Source: Phoronis australis
Lineage: Eukaryota; Phoronida; Phoronidae
NCBI GenBank assembly: GCA_002633005.1
Contig: NMRA01000240.1
Coordinates: 93,351-157,350 of the forward strand
DNA: 64,000 nucleotides
Direction: 5' to 3'
In this document: in pieces, positions 60,720 through 64,000 of the stretch
Numbering within the stretch: the first letter of the stretch is position 1
How the letters are laid out: each line of letters begins with the position of its first letter
Notes under the pieces: model-generated
The model's database searches: none
What the model was told of the DNA's origin: nothing
What the model saw: only the letters and a program-made list of their open reading frames with translations
Program-made: the position numbers and the translations under genes

Positions 60720-61225
60720 CAAAGTTGACCAGGCTCCGGTTCAACGGGGAGTTTGCCACTGTTTGGTCTTCTGCAACCACAATCATGATAATGCTGATCC
60801 CGTTTCGGCTACTACTGACTTCATCATAGGCTTCTTTGAATTAGTTGAAATTTTCAGCACCCTTGACATAATCCACCTTATCCTTCTGCCTAAACCGTTA
60901 AACAGAAGCAGCTCCATCCACTTCTTGAAATCTCATGGCTCAGATCGCTGCTCTTGAAATCTTTCCTCTCCTGGGCTTTCCTTATCCTTATTTCCCAGTA
61001 AAAAGTTAAGCCCACAAATACTACCACCATATCTCTCTCCTTCCTGTTTGTCGCCTTACTTCTAGTGGATGGTAGAAAACTCACACCTTGTCAACCATAA
61101 GAGACTGTACTATGTCTTTATTCTGGATTCGGCAATCTGGTTTGTTAGCCACCTGAGGTTTCCACTTCTGCCTGCCCATACCTGGATCTCTTGATAAATC
61201 TATCTCTAGAGTCTCACAATTCACA
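60720..61225 (-). pseudogene. Second LINE copy: C-terminal fragment
   Basis: The 61085-61220 part is a diverged copy of 58945-59090: CCATAAGAGACTGTAC / CCACAACAGACTGTAC, CACCTGAGG / CACTTGAGG, CCTGGATCTCTTGATAA / CCTGAATCTCTTATAA. It reads QKWKPQVANKPDCRIQNKD on the minus strand, which corresponds to the ESSLRHKG region of the first copy. Text down to about 60720 (ISRAAI, FQEVDGAAS) continues the LINE C-terminus. Thus remains of two copies lie in the same orientation, one behind the other. Confidence 0.55.
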
Positions 61226-61965
61226 TTTCGGCTTTCACCATCCCTTTTCATACAAACTTGGTGTAATTCGTCTCTTGTATCTCTGTGCGGACCTGACTGT
61301 CTCTGACGACAATGACAGGACATTAGAAAAACACAGACTTCGTAACTCTTTGGAAATGTGCGGATACCCACGTTTGGTCTTTGGCAAGGCTACCCGTAGA
61401 ACACCGAGATTGGGAATTAACAACATTGTCGTTCCTCAAACAGATCAACCAATGGCAAGGATATATATTTCATATGTGGTATAGATTTTCTGAACAAATA
61501 CCATCGGTTTTCAGGAATTTGTTATTGCTACATGTACCTCTTTCAATCCTGTTGGCACTTCGAGGCTAAAACTCGTGCACTCTAAGGACAAACAACTTAA
61601 GGAAAAGATAGCTAATGTGGTCTATAGAATACAGTGTGGAGAGTGCCCTGAAACTTGTGGAGGTGAAACTAAGCAGTCCTTGAATGCACGGTTGTGCCAG
61701 CTTCGTCTCCTAACTACGGTGACACGTGACTCTGCCGTGTTTATCCACTGTTAGGGATCTGGTTACAGCTTTGACTTCGACAATGTACTAATCAGCGACA
61801 AAGAGAGCTATTGGTTTGAATGAGGAGTCAATGAGGGTATTCATGAAAGAATTGAAGTCCGAACAGGAGGCTGGAGATTCAGTCTGTCACACACCCGTGA
61901 CAGGATTCAGGCTCAAGTTTCCAGCCGAGTTTCTCAACTCCGACCCAATCCTCTAGAGGTTGCAC
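61226..61965 (+). pseudogene. Penelope-like element: RT end, linker and GIY-YIG endonuclease
   Basis: On the + strand FHHPFSYKLGVIRLLYLCAD and LEMCGYPRLVFGK match the RT C-terminal region of Penelope-like elements. After a stop and frame changes, FSEQIPSVFRN, SFNPVGTSRLKLVHSKDK and then NVVYRIQCGECPETCGGET follow, the last being the GIY-YIG domain, whose second motif reads CGG instead of YIG. RDSAVFIHC, GYSFDFDNVLI and LSHTRDRIQ complete the domain near 61910. At least two stops interrupt it. Both enzymatic parts are therefore inactive. It abuts the LINE fragment end to end with opposite coding strand. Confidence 0.75.
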
Positions 61966-63830
61966 ATACTCGAAAACCCAGCAGAGCCTGTCGAATCGTT
62001 GCCTTTTAGGAATAACCCATGTTTTTTGTATTAAGTTTCCCTATTAATTATGTTGATTTTAAACCTTTACTTATTGTTTCTCGTTTTGATTTATCACTTA
62101 AGTAGTTATCATTTAATGTAGCTTTTTCATTTGAAATAAACTCCCGTTTTTACTAGACTTTTGTTGTCGAGTTTATTTGCAAAGCCGTCGGACGTAAAAC
62201 TGGTTAAGCAATGTTCTTGTTTCGTTCACTGTGCGAAAGCAAGTATCAAACACTGAGCCCAGTTTAAGGCATTTGAAGAAAATTAAATACCTGTAACAAA
62301 ATAACGCTTTGTAAACCTTCAACAACCCTTAAACATTAAAGTGAATTTCACAGTTTGCTAAATTGACATGTATGACTGACGTTTTTATTCCCACACACAA
62401 AAATTTCCAGGCGTTATGGTGAACCCGTGGCGAGTGTCAGCATGGGCACAGAGCCCGAACAGTCGAGGAAACAAATTAGCAGCGAAACAGGTAGAAAAGA
62501 AACGAGTTAATGTCAATTACCGTTGGGGATTTTGCCCAGGGTTTATTTCTGAGGGAAAGTCTATTTCATCTGCAGTCTTTATCGTCTAACACGTGGTTAA
62601 AATGTGCTTTCAATAAAAAAGTTCGAAAAAGTCTTAGGAAACCTGAATGCACAGAAAACAAATTGGTTAAAATTTTCAAAATAAATTATCTACCCGTAGA
62701 TAAGAAATTATCATTTACTAAACCTATAACTATTTCTCCAGGAACTCTTCTGAAGAAAGGGAAAATATCGTCTGCCTCTTTTTCCGTTTTTGAAAGTCAA
62801 TCAATCAATTTATTTCTGTAATAAAGGCCATAAGCCCACTGTACAAAAGAACAACATGTAACATACTTAGAGTGCAGCAAGCTATCACGGAGACGAAAAG
62901 CATAAATACATATTTACATACAGTGTAGGTTAACTAATTTAGCATTATCTCTTGTTCACATCAATCTATTGAACTTAAGAAAAGACGCAACTTCAAAAAT
63001 TCTTTTTCAAATTTGTATGCTTTGATTTTGGGTTACAAACACGGCTATTTTGAAGGTTTTCATTGAAGCCATTTGTGGCCTAATTTGGAACTTTGTAGAA
63101 GCTATATTGCTCGTTTCGAAAAATGGACCGTCTAATAATTCATTCAGTCGCTCCTAACCTGCTCATAACCTAAAATAAAAAAATGCCTTTCCCGTACTCT
63201 TTGCGTACGAACCTTTAAACGAATTGCACTTGGTCCTACTTTTATGAGGAAATTTTCCGAATAAACGCCCCACTATATGGGCACTTGACACCAGGAGTTG
63301 TAACGACAAGTAAACGGCCATGGACGTTTCATCGGGTGGAAAATCCCGGTAATTGCCATTCTGTGAGAACTACACTGATCATTATTGCTCATTAAAAAAT
63401 ATATACATAAGTTATAAATGGCATGAGTTCTTCGTCTATATTATAGATGCCGTCGCTGTTTGTCTACATGGAGATTGTAGACGGGACTAGAAGCCGAATC
63501 TGCCTTGCGTTCGTTTTCTGATTTTCGTTGTGAGAGCCAGTGACAAAGGAAAAAAGGCACCCACGGGGGCTATGGCCCTCTGTTCAGTACAAAAAAATCG
63601 TTAACTCGGTCAACACTCATTGTAATTTTTCATTCATATTGCAATGTCCCCGCAGGCTGCTACGAATTTTAATCTCCACCGGTCGCCAGAAATTTCGTAT
63701 TTGCATCCCCGGGTCGAAAAACAATTCACAAAAGACAATTTTATAAATGAATCAACTCATGACATACATTAGGTCAACAAAGTACGACACAAGCAATGGT
63801 CTGGACTTCAAACATACCTAGTGACTGCCT
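61966..63830. other. No gene seen
   Basis: No supported gene. A 103-codon + ORF (62510-62821) has no recognised similarity. It ends in CAATCAATCAATTTATTTC followed by GTAATAAAGG, a simple tail such as LINE or SINE 3' ends often have. Confidence 0.4.
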
Positions 63831-63839
63831 CTGTGGTTT

Positions 63840-64000
63840 AGCAAGGGGGGGGGGGCGTCAGGTGTCCCCGGGCGCCTGCCGAAGTGGGGTGCCAAGCATG
63901 TGTTTCAAGGAGGGTGCCAGTTTCACTGTGTGTTGCACAGCTACCGACTAGGGGGTGGAGTGGGGGATGCCACTTGAGGTGTCGCCGGGAAGGGGAGGGG
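63840..64000 (+). repeat. G-rich low-complexity end of window
   Basis: A GCAAGG-G10 tract followed by GGGGTG, GGGGGTGGAG and GGGAAGGGGAGGGG. It resembles the G-rich interiors of the CAGTGGCGG MITEs and may be one cut by the window edge. Confidence 0.35.

Noticed and set aside
61081-61371. 96-codon minus ORF as an independent gene
   Set aside because: Its C-terminal half is the LINE fragment, and its N-terminal half is the antisense of the Penelope RT end.
1-64000. tRNA, rRNA or other structured RNA genes
   Set aside because: I looked for box A/B pairs, cloverleaf-like stems and rRNA-like text and saw none that I could support. A covariance-model scan would be needed to be sure.

Overview
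This is a window of animal nuclear DNA, most likely from a marine invertebrate deuterostome such as a hemichordate, amphioxus or echinoderm. The reasons are small exons with GT..AG introns of 1-6 kb, AT-rich intergenic DNA, CA/ACAT/TA microsatellites, dense decayed transposons, and a Ty3/gypsy element with the integrase-first pol order known from deuterostome Gmr1-like elements. Species is not determinable by eye. A run of 136 N (48675-48810) marks a draft assembly gap inside a tandem repeat.

The one convincing host gene is on the + strand between about 12.66 and 36.78 kb. I find five EB/EGF-like cysteine modules, each on its own exon (12662-12793, 18550-18684, 19617-19739, 25476-25592, 30172-30309). 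All start and end in phase 1. A last exon (36546-36763) encodes a short linker, one transmembrane helix, a juxtamembrane Cys/Arg segment and an aspartate-rich C-terminus, and a poly(A) signal follows 15 bases after the stop. The product looks like a type I membrane protein with tandem 6-Cys modules. Its 5' end was not found; a signal-peptide-like ORF at 7811 is only a weak candidate.

Region by region: 0-12.6 kb has no solid gene. It holds dispersed repeats, several MITEs, a foldback element, a roughly 147-bp diverged tandem repeat and a decayed LINE 3' end (10.4-11.08 kb). The gene's introns (12.8-36.5 kb) carry further repeat copies, a near-perfect 57-bp palindrome and a dead DIRS-like reverse transcriptase (32-33.9 kb). 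From 37.8 to 44.1 kb come hairpin-headed repeats, a Gmr1-like retrotransposon (INT, then RT-RNase H, then a probable 3' LTR) and a second copy of the 3.5-6.1 kb repeat. From 44 to 53 kb there is little besides a 41-bp tandem repeat, a broken THAP zinc finger, a duplicated exon-like segment and an array of alternating hairpins ending in the gap.

From 53.5 to 62 kb lies a transposon graveyard. It has a Penelope RT scrap, a CAGTGGCGG-type MITE, a 3.25-kb TIR-bounded element carrying a broken member of a widespread uncharacterised protein family, minus-strand LINE pieces, and the 3' half of a Penelope-like element with a GIY-YIG domain. The most interesting item is the 55.6-58.9 kb element: the inverted termini, TA flanks and enclosed ORF together suggest that this orphan protein family is transposon-borne. 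None of the mobile-element coding regions is intact.
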